64,000 nt of DNA from Betaproteobacteria bacterium UBA1934 (GCA_002337055.1 DDFG01000004.1:562382-626381), one strand, 5' to 3'. Shown: positions 52,460-61,877, counted from the stretch's first letter. Made by a program: numbers and translations. Notes: generated by a model from the letters alone, not told the origin.

Positions 52460-52811
52460 ATACACTCCGTAAAGTTTGGGGTGGGTGTGATGAAGTTTTT
52501 CCGGATTGCGGAAAAACTCCGCCGGTTTCTGGTGCCGACGTTACAACATCAAATTATCCCGTAAAGATGGCGCCCTGTCAGCCGGTTTCGCATCCCAAGA
52601 GGCGCAAACTGCCTGAAGACGGTGCAACGGCAAAAAGTGTTCGGCCCGACCTCTCGCCACGTGAGCAGCCCGCCATGCGCTTGTGTAGAATGGACGCGGG
52701 ACACGCTCCCTATCCGCCGCCCTGTATCGTGGCGGGCGACCGCGTCGTCCGATCAAGTGCCCATCATCGAAGGCTCGCTTCTACGACCCCAAAACGGAGA
52801 CAATTCATTCC
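52460..52811. other. 352-bp icd-aceK divergent intergenic region
   Basis: Contains a 10-bp perfect inverted repeat AGTTTTTCCG-GATTG-CGGAAAAACT (52494-52518) in the icd leader, an icd promoter candidate (52581-52553), and a weak -10 (TAGAAT, 52686-52691) pointing at aceK. Open frames here have no coding character I can support. Confidence 0.6.
52553..52581 (-). promoter_or_regulatory. Predicted icd promoter
   Basis: On the minus strand CTGACA (52581-52576) and GATAAT (52558-52553) with a 17-bp spacer. Start near 52546 gives a leader of about 87 nt that includes the inverted repeat at 52494-52518. Confidence 0.5.
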
Positions 52812-54596
52812 ATGAGCATCGTCATCGGCCTGTATGGCTCGCGTGCGCGACAAATCGCGCAGATTCTGGTCGAGGGTTTCAACAAGCACTACACCCTCTT
52901 TCGCGCCACTTGCCGCGAGGCGAAAACACGCTTCGAGACGGGCGACTGGCTGGGCGTGCATGCAGCGGTAAAGGACCGCATCCACTTTTACGATGATCGC
53001 GTCAACGAGTGCGTCGAGCGTCTGACCAGCCACATCCCGGTCAGCAAGATTGACCGCTCGTTGTTGCAAAATGCCAAGTTGCTCTACATCGGCATGCTGC
53101 TCGATCACAAGCAACCCGAATTGGCCGAAACGTTTTTCAATTCCGTGGTCACCAAGATGTTGCACCGCACGTATTACCACAACGACATCATCTTCGTGCG
53201 TCCGGCGCTTTCGACCGAATACATTTCAACCAACGAAACGACGCCGACCTATCGCTGCTACTACGCCAGCCAGGGTATCCAGCGTGAAATCGAGCAAATC
53301 TTCCGCGACTTTGGCTGGAACCAGACCTTCGCGGCTTTGCACCGAGACGTCACCTGCCTGATCGGCGCGGTTCAGCGGCATCTGGGCGAATTGCCTCACC
53401 GCGAGGTCAACTTCCAGATTCAGGTGCTGTCAGCACCTTTTTATCGCAACAAGGCAGCCTATGTGATTGGAAAGTGCATCAACGGCCAGAACGAGTTCCC
53501 TTTCGCGGTGCCGGTTCTCCACGACAACAACGGCAAACTGGTGCTGGACACCATCCTGCTCGAGCCCTGGCGCATCAGCCTGCTGTTTTCGCTCTCACGC
53601 GCCTATTTCATGATTGATATGGAAGTGCCTTCGGCATATGTGCAGTTCCTGCGCTCCATCATGCCGAGCAAGCCGCGCTCCGAGCTCTACACCATGCTGG
53701 GTCTCGGCAAGCAGGGCAAGACGCTGTTCCTGCGCGATTTCTGGCATCACCTCGACCACTCCGACGACAACCTGATCATCGCCCCCGGCATCCGCGGCAT
53801 GGTCATGCTCGTCTTTACGCTGCCCTCCTATCCCTATGTGTTCAAAATCATCAAAGACGTGTTCGGCAGTTCCAAGGACATGGACAGGGAAACGGTCAAA
53901 AGCAAATACCTGATGGTCAAGCAGGTCGACCGGGTGGGTCGGCTGGCAGACACGCTGGAGTACTCCAATGTCTCCTTTCCGCTCGCCCGCTTCACGCCCG
54001 AACTGCTGGAAGAAATTCGCACCCTCGCGGCGTCCTCTTTCGAAATCGAAGGCGAGCATCTGATCATCAAGCACCTCTACATTGAACGCCGGATGGAGCC
54101 ACTCAACATCCATCTCGACCGCATGGAACGCAGCGGCAACATGACCGGCCTCGAACACGCCGTGCTCGAGTACGGAAACGCGATCCGCGAACTGGCGCAG
54201 GCCAACGTATTCCCGGGCGACATGCTGTGGAAGAATTTTGGCGTTACCCGCTATGGTCGCGTGGTGTTCTACGACTATGACGAAATCGAATACATGACCG
54301 ACTGCAATTTCCGCGCAATCCCGCTGGCTCCCGATTTCGAGACCGAGATGAGCGGCGAAATCTGGTATTCAGTGGCCAAGAACGATGTCTTTCCGGAAGA
54401 GTTCAGCACTTTCCTGCTCGCGTCGCCAACTTTGCGCAAGCTCTTCCACAAGCACCATGCCGATCTGCTGAAACCCAAGTTTTGGCAGGACGCCCAGCAG
54501 AAAATCCGCTCCGGCCACGTCGAGGATTTCTTCCCCTACCCGGAGAGTCTTCGTTTCTGTCACCAACCGGGGTTTCCAGCCCTGCCGGCGGCCTGA
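52812..54596 (+). CDS. aceK: Isocitrate dehydrogenase kinase/phosphatase
   Basis: 594 residues, the usual length. Family blocks: HYTLFRATCREAKTRFETGDW, FFNSVVTKMLHRTYYHNDIIFVRPALSTEYI, the ATP-binding region APGIRGMVMLVFTLPSYPYVFKIIKD, VFPGDMLWKNFGVTRYGRVVFYDYDEIEYM (catalytic loop and metal-binding DYDE). The bifunctional enzyme phosphorylates and dephosphorylates Icd, diverting isocitrate to AceA. Here it is divergent from icd and about 20 kb from aceA, unlike the E. coli aceBAK operon. It abuts convergent rlmB: stops are adjacent as TGATCA. Confidence 0.97.
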   Translation: MSIVIGLYGSRARQIAQILVEGFNKHYTLFRATCREAKTRFETGDWLGVHAAVKDRIHFYDDRVNECVERLTSHIPVSKIDRSLLQNAKLLYIGMLLDHKQPELAETFFNSVVTKMLHRTYYHNDIIFVRPALSTEYISTNETTPTYRCYYASQGIQREIEQIFRDFGWNQTFAALHRDVTCLIGAVQRHLGELPHREVNFQIQVLSAPFYRNKAAYVIGKCINGQNEFPFAVPVLHDNNGKLVLDTILLEPWRISLLFSLSRAYFMIDMEVPSAYVQFLRSIMPSKPRSELYTMLGLGKQGKTLFLRDFWHHLDHSDDNLIIAPGIRGMVMLVFTLPSYPYVFKIIKDVFGSSKDMDRETVKSKYLMVKQVDRVGRLADTLEYSNVSFPLARFTPELLEEIRTLAASSFEIEGEHLIIKHLYIERRMEPLNIHLDRMERSGNMTGLEHAVLEYGNAIRELAQANVFPGDMLWKNFGVTRYGRVVFYDYDEIEYMTDCNFRAIPLAPDFETEMSGEIWYSVAKNDVFPEEFSTFLLASPTLRKLFHKHHADLLKPKFWQDAQQKIRSGHVEDFFPYPESLRFCHQPGFPALPAA

Positions 54597-55331
54597 TCAG
54601 CCTCGCCGGCGACGCGCCTCGAACAGGCAGACGCCGGCCGCCACCGATACGTTCAGGCTATCGACGCTGCCGTGCATGGGAATGCGCACCAGCAGATCGC
54701 AGGTCTCGCGCGTCAGGCGGCGCATGCCTTCGCCCTCCGCCCCCAACACCCACGCGGTCGCCGCCGGCCACTCTGCGGCATAGAGGTCACTCTGCGCCTC
54801 TCCGGCGGTTCCGACAATGCAAATATCGCGCTCCTTCAGTTCCCGCAAGGTTCGCGCCAGATTGGTGACGGTGATGTAAGGCACGCTCTCGGCGGCGCCG
54901 CTCGCCGTCTTGACTGCCACATCGGTCAGCCCGGCGGCCCTGTCCTTGGGCGCAATCACGGCGTGCGCACCCGCTGCGTCCGCCACGCGCAGGCAGGCAC
55001 CCAGGTTGCGCGGGTCGGTGATGCCATCCAGCACCAGCAGAAAGGGCGGTTCCTCCAAGGTATCGAGCACATCGTCGAGATGCAGGGCCTTGCGACCGCC
55101 TTCGACGCGAGCAATCACCCCCTGATGACGCGCGCCGGGCAGCATCGCATCCAGACGCTTGCCCTCGCTTTCGCTGACCCGGACACCGTTGAATTCGGCG
55201 CTCTTCAACAGATCGCGCGCCCGCGCATCCTGACGTCCTGCATCAATCAGGATTTCCTTGATCGACTCGGGATCGTGACGAAGTTTGGCGGTAACGGCGT
55301 GAAAACCGTAGATCAGGCGGGCAGAAGACAT
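54597..55331 (-). CDS. rlmB: 23S rRNA (guanosine-2'-O-)-methyltransferase RlmB
   Basis: 244 residues. The SpoU/TrmH fold is clear: N-terminal substrate-binding part (IYGFHAVTAKLRHDPESIKEILI), then PPFLLVLDGITDPRNLGACLRVADAAG (motif 1), WVLGAEGEGMRRL (motif 2) and MHGSVDSLNVSVAAGVCLFE (motif 3, knot). It methylates G2251 in E. coli. The ATG at 55331 fits the family start. In other bacteria it follows rnr; here the two are separated by the cstA operon on the same strand. Confidence 0.94.
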   Translation of the reverse strand: MSSARLIYGFHAVTAKLRHDPESIKEILIDAGRQDARARDLLKSAEFNGVRVSESEGKRLDAMLPGARHQGVIARVEGGRKALHLDDVLDTLEEPPFLLVLDGITDPRNLGACLRVADAAGAHAVIAPKDRAAGLTDVAVKTASGAAESVPYITVTNLARTLRELKERDICIVGTAGEAQSDLYAAEWPAATAWVLGAEGEGMRRLTRETCDLLVRIPMHGSVDSLNVSVAAGVCLFEARRRRG

Positions 55332-55384
55332 GGCGGGAGACACTCGAGAACGGCAAACGCGCAGTCTACCATTGCGTGCAGGGC

Positions 55385-56443
55385 TCACTCCGGCAATATG
55401 CAGGCGGCAAAGCCGGTACGCAAAGCTTCGACCGGCAAACGCCGCCCGATGACGACAATGCGCGAACACAAGGATTCCCCCTCGCGCCACGCTTCACCCA
55501 GGTCGAAACCCGCCAGTCGATGCACGCCCTGGAACACCAGTTTTTGAGTCTGCCCAGGCACCGCCAAGACGCCCTTGTAGCGCAGCAGATCGTCGCCGTA
55601 ACGGTCGATGGCGTCCTGCACGAATTCACCGATGCGGTCGAGATCGACCCGACCGGGATGCTCGAGCAGCAGGGAGCCGATTTCGTCACCCTGCGCGGTG
55701 CGAAAACTGACTTCACGCGCCGCGACAGGCCGATACCGAATACGGCCGGCCACCGGCACGTCTTCGGACAGCAGTGTTTCGTTGAGATTGAAGCCGCGGA
55801 TGTCGACGATGAAATTGAGATCGACTACACCGCGTTCGAGCACGCGCATCGGCGCACGCGGGTTGATTGCCGCCAGGCGGGTGCAGACTGCGTCGAGCGC
55901 TTCGGCATCGACCAGATCTGTTTTTGATAGCAGCAAGCGGTCGGCAAAGCCAATCTGCTTTTGCAGCACGGGTTGCTCGTCAAGTTGGCGCGGTGCGTGC
56001 AACACGTCCACCACAGTCAGCACGGCGTCGAGCAGAAACGCTTCGCGCAGTTCGGGCGAACCGAAAAAGGTCTGAATCACCGGCCCTGGGTCGGCCACTC
56101 CGGTTGTTTCGATCATGATGCGGTCAAACGCCAGTTCGCCGGCCTCGCGCTGCGACTTCAGATCGAGCAAGGTGCGCACCAGATCCTCGCGCACCGTGCA
56201 GCAGAGGCAGCCATTGGTCAGTTCGACAACGCCCGCGCTCTCGCGGACGAGCAACTCGCTGTCGATATTGACCGGGCCGAATTCATTTTCGATCACCGCC
56301 ATGCGGACACCGTGCGCCGCATGCAGGATGTGATTCAGCAGCGTGGTCTTGCCAGCGCCCAGAAAACCGGTCAGGAGGGTGACCGGAATCGACTCCCTCG
56401 CGGGTTCGGGTGTCTCGCCTTCAGCAGCAACGGAATCCGCCAT
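55385..56443 (-). CDS. COG0523 (CobW/YjiA-like) metal-binding GTPase
   Basis: 352 residues. GTPase motifs GFLGAGKTTLLNHIL, ETTGVADPGPV and SKTDLVD; the metal-binding CxCC motif reads GCLCCTVREDLV. The C-terminal CobW domain follows. It is third in the order cstA-ybdD-GTPase, the same as E. coli btsT-yjiX-yjiA, so it is best called YjiA-like; the role is probably metal chaperoning for this uptake system. Starts inside the end of the ybdD gene (23-bp overlap). Confidence 0.9.
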   Translation of the reverse strand: MADSVAAEGETPEPARESIPVTLLTGFLGAGKTTLLNHILHAAHGVRMAVIENEFGPVNIDSELLVRESAGVVELTNGCLCCTVREDLVRTLLDLKSQREAGELAFDRIMIETTGVADPGPVIQTFFGSPELREAFLLDAVLTVVDVLHAPRQLDEQPVLQKQIGFADRLLLSKTDLVDAEALDAVCTRLAAINPRAPMRVLERGVVDLNFIVDIRGFNLNETLLSEDVPVAGRIRYRPVAAREVSFRTAQGDEIGSLLLEHPGRVDLDRIGEFVQDAIDRYGDDLLRYKGVLAVPGQTQKLVFQGVHRLAGFDLGEAWREGESLCSRIVVIGRRLPVEALRTGFAACILPE

Positions 56444-56624
56444 TCCTGCCCTCGCCGTAGCGCGCCGCCTGCCGCTCGCGGAAAAATTCCTCGTACGTCA
56501 TCACCGGCAGGTCGGGGTGCGTCGCCTTCACGTGTGCCACGTAGGTATCGTAGTCAGGCACGCCCACCATGAGGCGGGCAGCCTGACCAAGATACTTGCC
56601 CATGCGGGACAGGTCGCCAAACAT
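56421..56624 (-). CDS. YbdD/YjiX family small protein
   Basis: 67 residues: GKYLGQAARLMVGVPDYDTYVAHVKATHP and YEEFFRERQAARYG are diagnostic of the YbdD/YjiX family, with a Cys-ending tail (GGFRCC). Members are encoded directly after CstA-type transporters and are thought to support them. Three nt after the cstA stop and overlapping the GTPase gene. Confidence 0.93.
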   Translation of the reverse strand: MFGDLSRMGKYLGQAARLMVGVPDYDTYVAHVKATHPDLPVMTYEEFFRERQAARYGEGRNGGFRCC

Positions 56625-56627
56625 GAA

Positions 56628-58691
56628 TTACCCTGCTGCGCCTGGCACGGCTGCCGGCGGCATTTCGCATACTGTCGGTTTGTCGGACTTCAGCGCCTGA
56701 AGACAGGTGCGAATCGCGAACACCAGCACGGCCACCACGACAAACATGAAGATCAACGCCAGCGTCGCGTCCAGATAGTCATTGAAGACAATTTGGTTCA
56801 TCACCGCCATATCCTTCGCCGGAGCCAACACTTCGCCCTTGGCGGCAGCCGCGCCGTATTTATCGGCATGGGCGAGGAAACCGATGCGCGGATTCGCGTG
56901 GAAGACCTTCTGCCAACCGGCGGTCAGCGTACAGATCAGCAGCCAGGTTGCCGGTACCAGCGCCACCCAGGCATAGCGTTCGCGCTTCATCTTGAACAGC
57001 ACGACCGCCACCAGGATCAGCGCGACCCCCGCCAGCATCTGGTTGGCAATGCCGAAGAGCGGCCACAACGAGTTGATGCCGCCAAACGGATCGACCACCC
57101 CCTGATACAGGATATACCCCCAGGCGCCCACGCAAAGTGCCGTCGCAATAGCGTTGGCAACCCAGGATTCTGTGCGCTTCAGGGCCGGCACAAAGGCGCC
57201 AAGCAAGTCTTGCAGCATGAACCGGCCCGCCCGCGTACCGGCATCGACCGCGGTGAGAATGAAGAGCGCTTCGAACAGGATGGCGAAGTGATACCAGAAG
57301 GCCATCATCGCCTTGCCGCCGAGAATCTCGGAGAAGATGTACGCCATCCCCACCGCCAGCGTCGGCGCACCGCCCGCCCGCGAGATGATGGTTTTCTCGC
57401 CGACATCCTTGGCGATTTGCGTCAGCATGTCGGGCGTCACCACAAAGCCCCATTGTGAGATCACCTGTGAGGCGCTTTCAGCAGTCTTGCCGATTACCGC
57501 CGCCGGGCTGTTCATGGCGAAATAGACACCGGGGTCGATCACCGAAGCCGCCACCAGGGCCATGATCGCCACGAAAGATTCCATCAGCATGCCGCCGTAA
57601 CCAATAAAACGGGCCTGGGTTTCATTCTCGATCATTTTCGGCGTCGTGCCGGAAGAAATCAGCGCATGGAAGCCAGACACCGCGCCGCAGGCGATGGTGA
57701 TGAAAAGGAACGGGAAGAGCGACCCCGACCACACCGGGCCAGTGCCATCCACGAACTTGGTCAGATCCGGCATCTTCATCGGCGGTGCAACCACGACAAT
57801 CGCAATCGCCAGTACCACGATGGTCCCGATCTTGAGGAAGGTCGAGAGGTAGTCACGCGGCGCCAGCAGCAGCCAGACCGGCAGCACCGAGGCGATGAAA
57901 CCGTACCCGATCAACAGGAAAGTCAGCTCGCGGCCGTTGAAGGTGAACATCGCGGCCATCGCCGGATCTTCGGCCACCTTACCGCCATAGACGATGGCGA
58001 ACATCAGCAGCACAAAGCCAATCACCGAAATTTCACCGATCTTGCCGGGGCGGATGAAACGCATATACACGCCCATGAAGATGGCGATCGGGATGGTCGC
58101 CGCCACTGTGAAGGTCCCCCACGGGCTGTCGGCCAGCGCCTTGACGACGATCAACGAGAGCACCGCGAGAATGATGACCATGATCATGAAGGTGCCGAAC
58201 AGGGCGATCACGCCTGGAATCGGTCCCAACTCCGTTTTGATCATGTCGCCCAGCGAGCGGCCGTCGCGCCGCGTGGACAGGAAGAGCACCATGAAATCCT
58301 GCACCGCACCGGCGATCACGACACCGGCCAGAATCCACAGCATGCCCGGCAGATAGCCCATCTGGGCCGCCAGCACGGGCCCGACCAACGGGCCGGCACC
58401 AGCAATGGCGGCGAAATGGTGCCCGAAGAGCACGTATTGATTGGTTGGCACATAGTCGAGTCCGTCGTTGCGACGCACGGCCGGCGTCGGCCGCAAGGCA
58501 TCGAGCTGCAACACGTTCTTGGCGATGAAAAGGCTGTAATAGCGATAAGCGATCATGTAGCAAGAGACCGCCGCGATCACGACCCACAACGCATTGATCG
58601 TCTCGCCACGATGCAGCGCGATCACGCCGAACGCGCAGGCCGCCAGAACGGCCAACCCGACGCCAATCAGATTCTTGGCTAGTGAATTCAT
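56628..58691 (-). CDS. cstA: CstA/BtsT-family carbon starvation transporter
   Basis: 687 residues with about 16-18 membrane helices. Landmarks: RRNDGLDYVPTNQYVLFGHHFAAIAGAGPLVGPVLAAQMGYLPG, GAVQDFMVLFLSTRRDGRSLG, CGAVSGFHALISSGTTPKMI and MAFWYHFAILFEALFILTAVDAGTRAGRF. Relatives import peptides and pyruvate. GGGGGGAG precedes the ATG at 58691. First gene of the three-gene operon with its own promoter candidate upstream. Whether it prefers peptides (CstA) or pyruvate (BtsT) is unresolved. Confidence 0.94.
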   Translation of the reverse strand: MNSLAKNLIGVGLAVLAACAFGVIALHRGETINALWVVIAAVSCYMIAYRYYSLFIAKNVLQLDALRPTPAVRRNDGLDYVPTNQYVLFGHHFAAIAGAGPLVGPVLAAQMGYLPGMLWILAGVVIAGAVQDFMVLFLSTRRDGRSLGDMIKTELGPIPGVIALFGTFMIMVIILAVLSLIVVKALADSPWGTFTVAATIPIAIFMGVYMRFIRPGKIGEISVIGFVLLMFAIVYGGKVAEDPAMAAMFTFNGRELTFLLIGYGFIASVLPVWLLLAPRDYLSTFLKIGTIVVLAIAIVVVAPPMKMPDLTKFVDGTGPVWSGSLFPFLFITIACGAVSGFHALISSGTTPKMIENETQARFIGYGGMLMESFVAIMALVAASVIDPGVYFAMNSPAAVIGKTAESASQVISQWGFVVTPDMLTQIAKDVGEKTIISRAGGAPTLAVGMAYIFSEILGGKAMMAFWYHFAILFEALFILTAVDAGTRAGRFMLQDLLGAFVPALKRTESWVANAIATALCVGAWGYILYQGVVDPFGGINSLWPLFGIANQMLAGVALILVAVVLFKMKRERYAWVALVPATWLLICTLTAGWQKVFHANPRIGFLAHADKYGAAAAKGEVLAPAKDMAVMNQIVFNDYLDATLALIFMFVVVAVLVFAIRTCLQALKSDKPTVCEMPPAAVPGAAG

Positions 58692-58788
58692 TGCTCCCCC
58701 CAGAGTCACGATTCAGACAAGCCGCCATGGTCAAGCACTGCTCTTCTTGCCACGCCGGCACATGGTTTGCTGCCACTACATTGAAAGA

Positions 58789-58794
58789 AGTATA
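58789..58794 (-). promoter_or_regulatory. -10 element of the cstA operon
   Basis: TATACT on the minus strand (58794-58789), between the rnr stop and cstA. A start near 58782 gives a leader of about 90 nt. The -35 region is weak (CTGCAA at 19 bp), so activation may be needed. Confidence 0.4.
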
Positions 58795-58875
58795 GCGCCA
58801 CTTTTTCGACATTTTGCAGACAACATGCCGAAACGGCGCGGGCCGCGGGGAATTTTCGCTCCTCGCGCCGCGCAC

Positions 58876-61110
58876 CTATTCACGCCGCGCCCGCCTGCCA
58901 CCCCCCTTGGCAGGTGCCGACGGCTTTACAAGCACAAAGTCGATACGGTTGGTTTCCAGATCCGCACGCACCAGCCGCACCCGCACGCGGTCACCCAGCC
59001 GATAACTTTGACCGCTGCGTTCACCGAGCATTTGATGCTTGACATTGTCGAAGCGGAAATAGTCCTCACCCAGTTCGGAAACGTGCACGAGACCTTCGAC
59101 ATAGACGGCGTCGAGCGCAACAAAAATACCGAACGACACGACGGCCGAAATGCTGCCTTCGAACTCTTCGCCAATGCGTTCTTTCATGTAATAACACTTG
59201 AGCCAGTTCTCGACGTCACGAGTGGCCTCGTCGGCACGCCGCTCGGTTGCCGAGCAATGCAAACCGATTTCTTCCCAGTTGCCGGGCGTGTATTTCTCGC
59301 CCGCCAGCACAGCCTTGATCGCCCGATGTACCAGCAAATCCGGATAGCGCCGGATCGGCGAGGTGAAGTGCGTGTAGTGCTCATAGGCCAAGCCAAAATG
59401 GCCGACATTGTCCGGGCTGTACATCGCCTGCTTCAACGACCGTAGCATCACGGTCTGCAGCAATTGCATGTCCGGTCGCTGCTTGATCTTCTCGAGCAAC
59501 TGCGCATAGTCTCGCGCCGCCGGTGCGTCGCCGCCGCCCAATTGCAACCCGAATTCAGCGATAAAGGTACGCAGGTTCTGCAACTTCTGTTCCGATGGTC
59601 CTGCATGGACACGATACAGACAAGGGTGTTTGCTGGCCGCCAGAAAATCCGAGGCGCAGACATTGGCTGCCAGCATGCATTCTTCGATCAACCGGTGCGC
59701 ATCGTTACGAACGACCGGCACGATGGCGTCGATCTTGCCATCGGCATTGAACAGCATCTGCGTCTCAACCGTCTCGAAATCGATGGCACCGCGCTGACTG
59801 CGTGCCTTGACAAGCACCTGGAACAATTTGTACAGATTGCGCAGATGCGGTTGCAAAGCCTGATGAATGTCGCTTTCCGCCTTTTTCTCGCCAGAAAGCC
59901 AGGCCCAGACCTGCGTATAGGTCAGCCTCGCCTTGGACAGGAACACCGCAGGATAGAACCGGTATTCCTTGATTTCGCCATTGGTCGCAATCGTCATGTC
60001 GCACACCATGGCTAGCCGCTCGACCTCGGGGTTCAGCGAGCAAATGCCATTGGATAGCTTCTCCGGCAGCATCGGAATAACGCGACGCGGAAAGTAGACC
60101 GAGTTGCCTCGTTCCTTCGCTTCGTCGTCGAGCGCCATGCCGGGTCGGACGTAGTGCGACACGTCGGCAATCGCCACAACCAGCCGCCAGCCGCGCCCCT
60201 TCTTCTCGCAATAGACCGCGTCGTCGAAATCCCTGGCCGTCTCGCCGTCGATAGTCACCAGCGGCAATGCGCGCAGGTCGACACGACCGTCCCAGTCTCC
60301 CTTTCTGACCTTGTCGGCCAAACGCTTGTTCTCTTCCAGCGCCGCCTTGCCAAATTGGAACGGCAGATCGTGCTTCCGGAGGGCAATTTCGATCTCCATG
60401 CCGGGATCGGCGTAATTGCCCAGCACCTCGCTGATCTGACCGATTGGCTGCGAATAGCGACTGGGTTGTTCGATGATATCGACCATCACGACCTGACCGG
60501 GTTTCACCTTTTGCCGCACCTTCTTGTCGGGCGGGATCAGGATGTCTTGGGCGATGCGACGATTTTCGGGCACAACAAAAACGATGCCGTGCTCGACCAG
60601 TACCCGCCCGACAACGCGAGTATTGGCGTGCTCCGTCACCTCGACGATGGAACCGAGGCGCCGTCCCTTGCCATCCACCCCGGTCAGCCGTACCAGCACG
60701 CGATCGCCGTGCAAGGCTTTTTCCATCTGGTGCTGATCGAGAAAAACATCTTCGCTGGCATCGTCAGGGCGGAAAAACCCATAACCATCGGGGTGCCCCT
60801 CGACTTTGCCGACAAGCAAGCTGGCTCGTTCGGGCAGGATATAGGCATTCTTGCGATTTCTGAGCAGCTGACCTTCCTTCTCCATCGCCCCGAGCCGACG
60901 CTGAAAAGCTTCGCGTTCACCCTTGTCGATGGCGAGCAAGTCGCACAACTGTTCAAAAGTCATGGGCTTGCCCTCGACGCCCAGTTTTTCGGCGACATAT
61001 TCGCGCGACGGCAAGGGCATCTCGTAGCGAGCGGCTTCGCGCTCGAACCAGGGGTCCTGGCGGCGCACTTTGGCAATCTTCTGTTTGGTTGACATATTCC
61101 TGGTTTTCAT
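58876..61110 (-). CDS. rnr: Ribonuclease R
   Basis: 744 residues. N-terminal helix-turn-helix and cold-shock domains (GHPDGYGFFRPDDASEDVFL), RNB catalytic domain with DGETARDFDDAVYCEKKGRGWRLVVAIADVSHYV (active-site Asp cluster), YRVHAGPSEQKLQ, HYTHFTSPIRRYPDLLVHRAI, then an S1 domain (EFEGSISAVVSFGIFVALDAVYVEGLVHVSEL) and a short basic tail. It is a 3'-5' exonuclease for structured RNA. ATG 61110 is given; ATG 61095 (MSTKQKIAKVRRQDPW) is equally likely because AGGA lies just before it. Confidence 0.95.
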   Translation of the reverse strand: MKTRNMSTKQKIAKVRRQDPWFEREAARYEMPLPSREYVAEKLGVEGKPMTFEQLCDLLAIDKGEREAFQRRLGAMEKEGQLLRNRKNAYILPERASLLVGKVEGHPDGYGFFRPDDASEDVFLDQHQMEKALHGDRVLVRLTGVDGKGRRLGSIVEVTEHANTRVVGRVLVEHGIVFVVPENRRIAQDILIPPDKKVRQKVKPGQVVMVDIIEQPSRYSQPIGQISEVLGNYADPGMEIEIALRKHDLPFQFGKAALEENKRLADKVRKGDWDGRVDLRALPLVTIDGETARDFDDAVYCEKKGRGWRLVVAIADVSHYVRPGMALDDEAKERGNSVYFPRRVIPMLPEKLSNGICSLNPEVERLAMVCDMTIATNGEIKEYRFYPAVFLSKARLTYTQVWAWLSGEKKAESDIHQALQPHLRNLYKLFQVLVKARSQRGAIDFETVETQMLFNADGKIDAIVPVVRNDAHRLIEECMLAANVCASDFLAASKHPCLYRVHAGPSEQKLQNLRTFIAEFGLQLGGGDAPAARDYAQLLEKIKQRPDMQLLQTVMLRSLKQAMYSPDNVGHFGLAYEHYTHFTSPIRRYPDLLVHRAIKAVLAGEKYTPGNWEEIGLHCSATERRADEATRDVENWLKCYYMKERIGEEFEGSISAVVSFGIFVALDAVYVEGLVHVSELGEDYFRFDNVKHQMLGERSGQSYRLGDRVRVRLVRADLETNRIDFVLVKPSAPAKGGGRRARRE

Positions 61111-61116
61111 TAAAAT
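61089..61116 (+). promoter_or_regulatory. Predicted promoter of tRNA-Leu(CAG)
   Basis: Perfect TTGACA (61089-61094) and TAAAAT (61111-61116), 16-bp spacer, 18 nt before the tRNA. The -35 lies within the 5' coding end of the divergent rnr gene. Confidence 0.7.
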
Positions 61117-61134
61117 TCGCGCTTCTTCGCACCT

Positions 61135-61219
<85 letters not shown>

Positions 61220-61236
61220 GCAAAGCTTAAGTCAAT

Positions 61237-61262
61237 GGCTCCACCTTTTTCGGAGCCTTTTT
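61237..61262 (+). terminator. Terminator of tRNA-Leu
   Basis: Stem GGCTCC / GGAGCC, 9-nt loop, followed by five T; 17 nt after the tRNA 3' end. Confidence 0.8.
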
Positions 61263-61340
61263 CTTTGTCACTCATGGCTACGCTCCACTTGGGCTGTCGC
61301 GCGTCCATTATCCAACGAATAGGCGTTTCGCGCCGATCAT

Positions 61341-61877
61341 TCAATTCCCTTGATTCGTCAGCGCGCTAATCGCGGGTAGGAATACCTCCGTCACCGAAAC
61401 GTATTGCATCCCCAGAGCATGCACTGAACATCGCGCCCAGAGGCAACGCGAATAATCACCATCCGACGTCTCGGCCACCGCCACCGCCCGCCGATAGAGC
61501 GGATCTCGCGCATCGAGGCGCCGGTACTCGATCTTTCCGCGCTGGAATCCGGGATAAGCAAACAGCAGACTGCCCAGCGAACGGCTCCCCAGACCCGCCA
61601 GCCATTGCCGCAATCTTCCACGCGCCTGCTGGCCGAGTTCAGTATGCGCAAATATAACCGGGCGACCGTCGCAGGTCAGAACGACTTCGCGCACCCATCG
61701 CTTGCCGCGCCCGGTGACGAACAGGGAATCCTCGCGACGAAAGGTCAGCAGGCGAACCCGGAATTCCCGACAGGCGCGTTCGCAGCGGGCCGTCAGCGAA
61801 TCCGGTTCGCGCAGCCAGCCGCGTAGAACCGGATCGCGGCAGTCAACCGCCGATAAGCCCCCCCACTGACCGGACAT
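61341..61877 (-). CDS. ubiC: Chorismate lyase
   Basis: 178 residues. LRGWLREPDSLTARCERACREFRVRLL, WVREVVLTCDGRPVIFAHTEL, LGSRSLGSLLFAYPGFQRGKIEYRRLDA and the ending LWARCSVHALGMQYVSVTEVFLPAI are the UbiC pattern; the Arg and Glu that hold 4-hydroxybenzoate are conserved. First step of ubiquinone synthesis. The ATG overlaps the stop of the DUF192 gene (TGATG). No ubiA is adjacent. Confidence 0.9.
   Translation of the reverse strand: MSGQWGGLSAVDCRDPVLRGWLREPDSLTARCERACREFRVRLLTFRREDSLFVTGRGKRWVREVVLTCDGRPVIFAHTELGQQARGRLRQWLAGLGSRSLGSLLFAYPGFQRGKIEYRRLDARDPLYRRAVAVAETSDGDYSRCLWARCSVHALGMQYVSVTEVFLPAISALTNQGN

Noticed and set aside
52541..52756. 71-codon minus-strand frame upstream of icd
   Set aside because: Arg/Ala/Pro-rich, no ribosome site, overlaps the predicted icd promoter; treated as noncoding.
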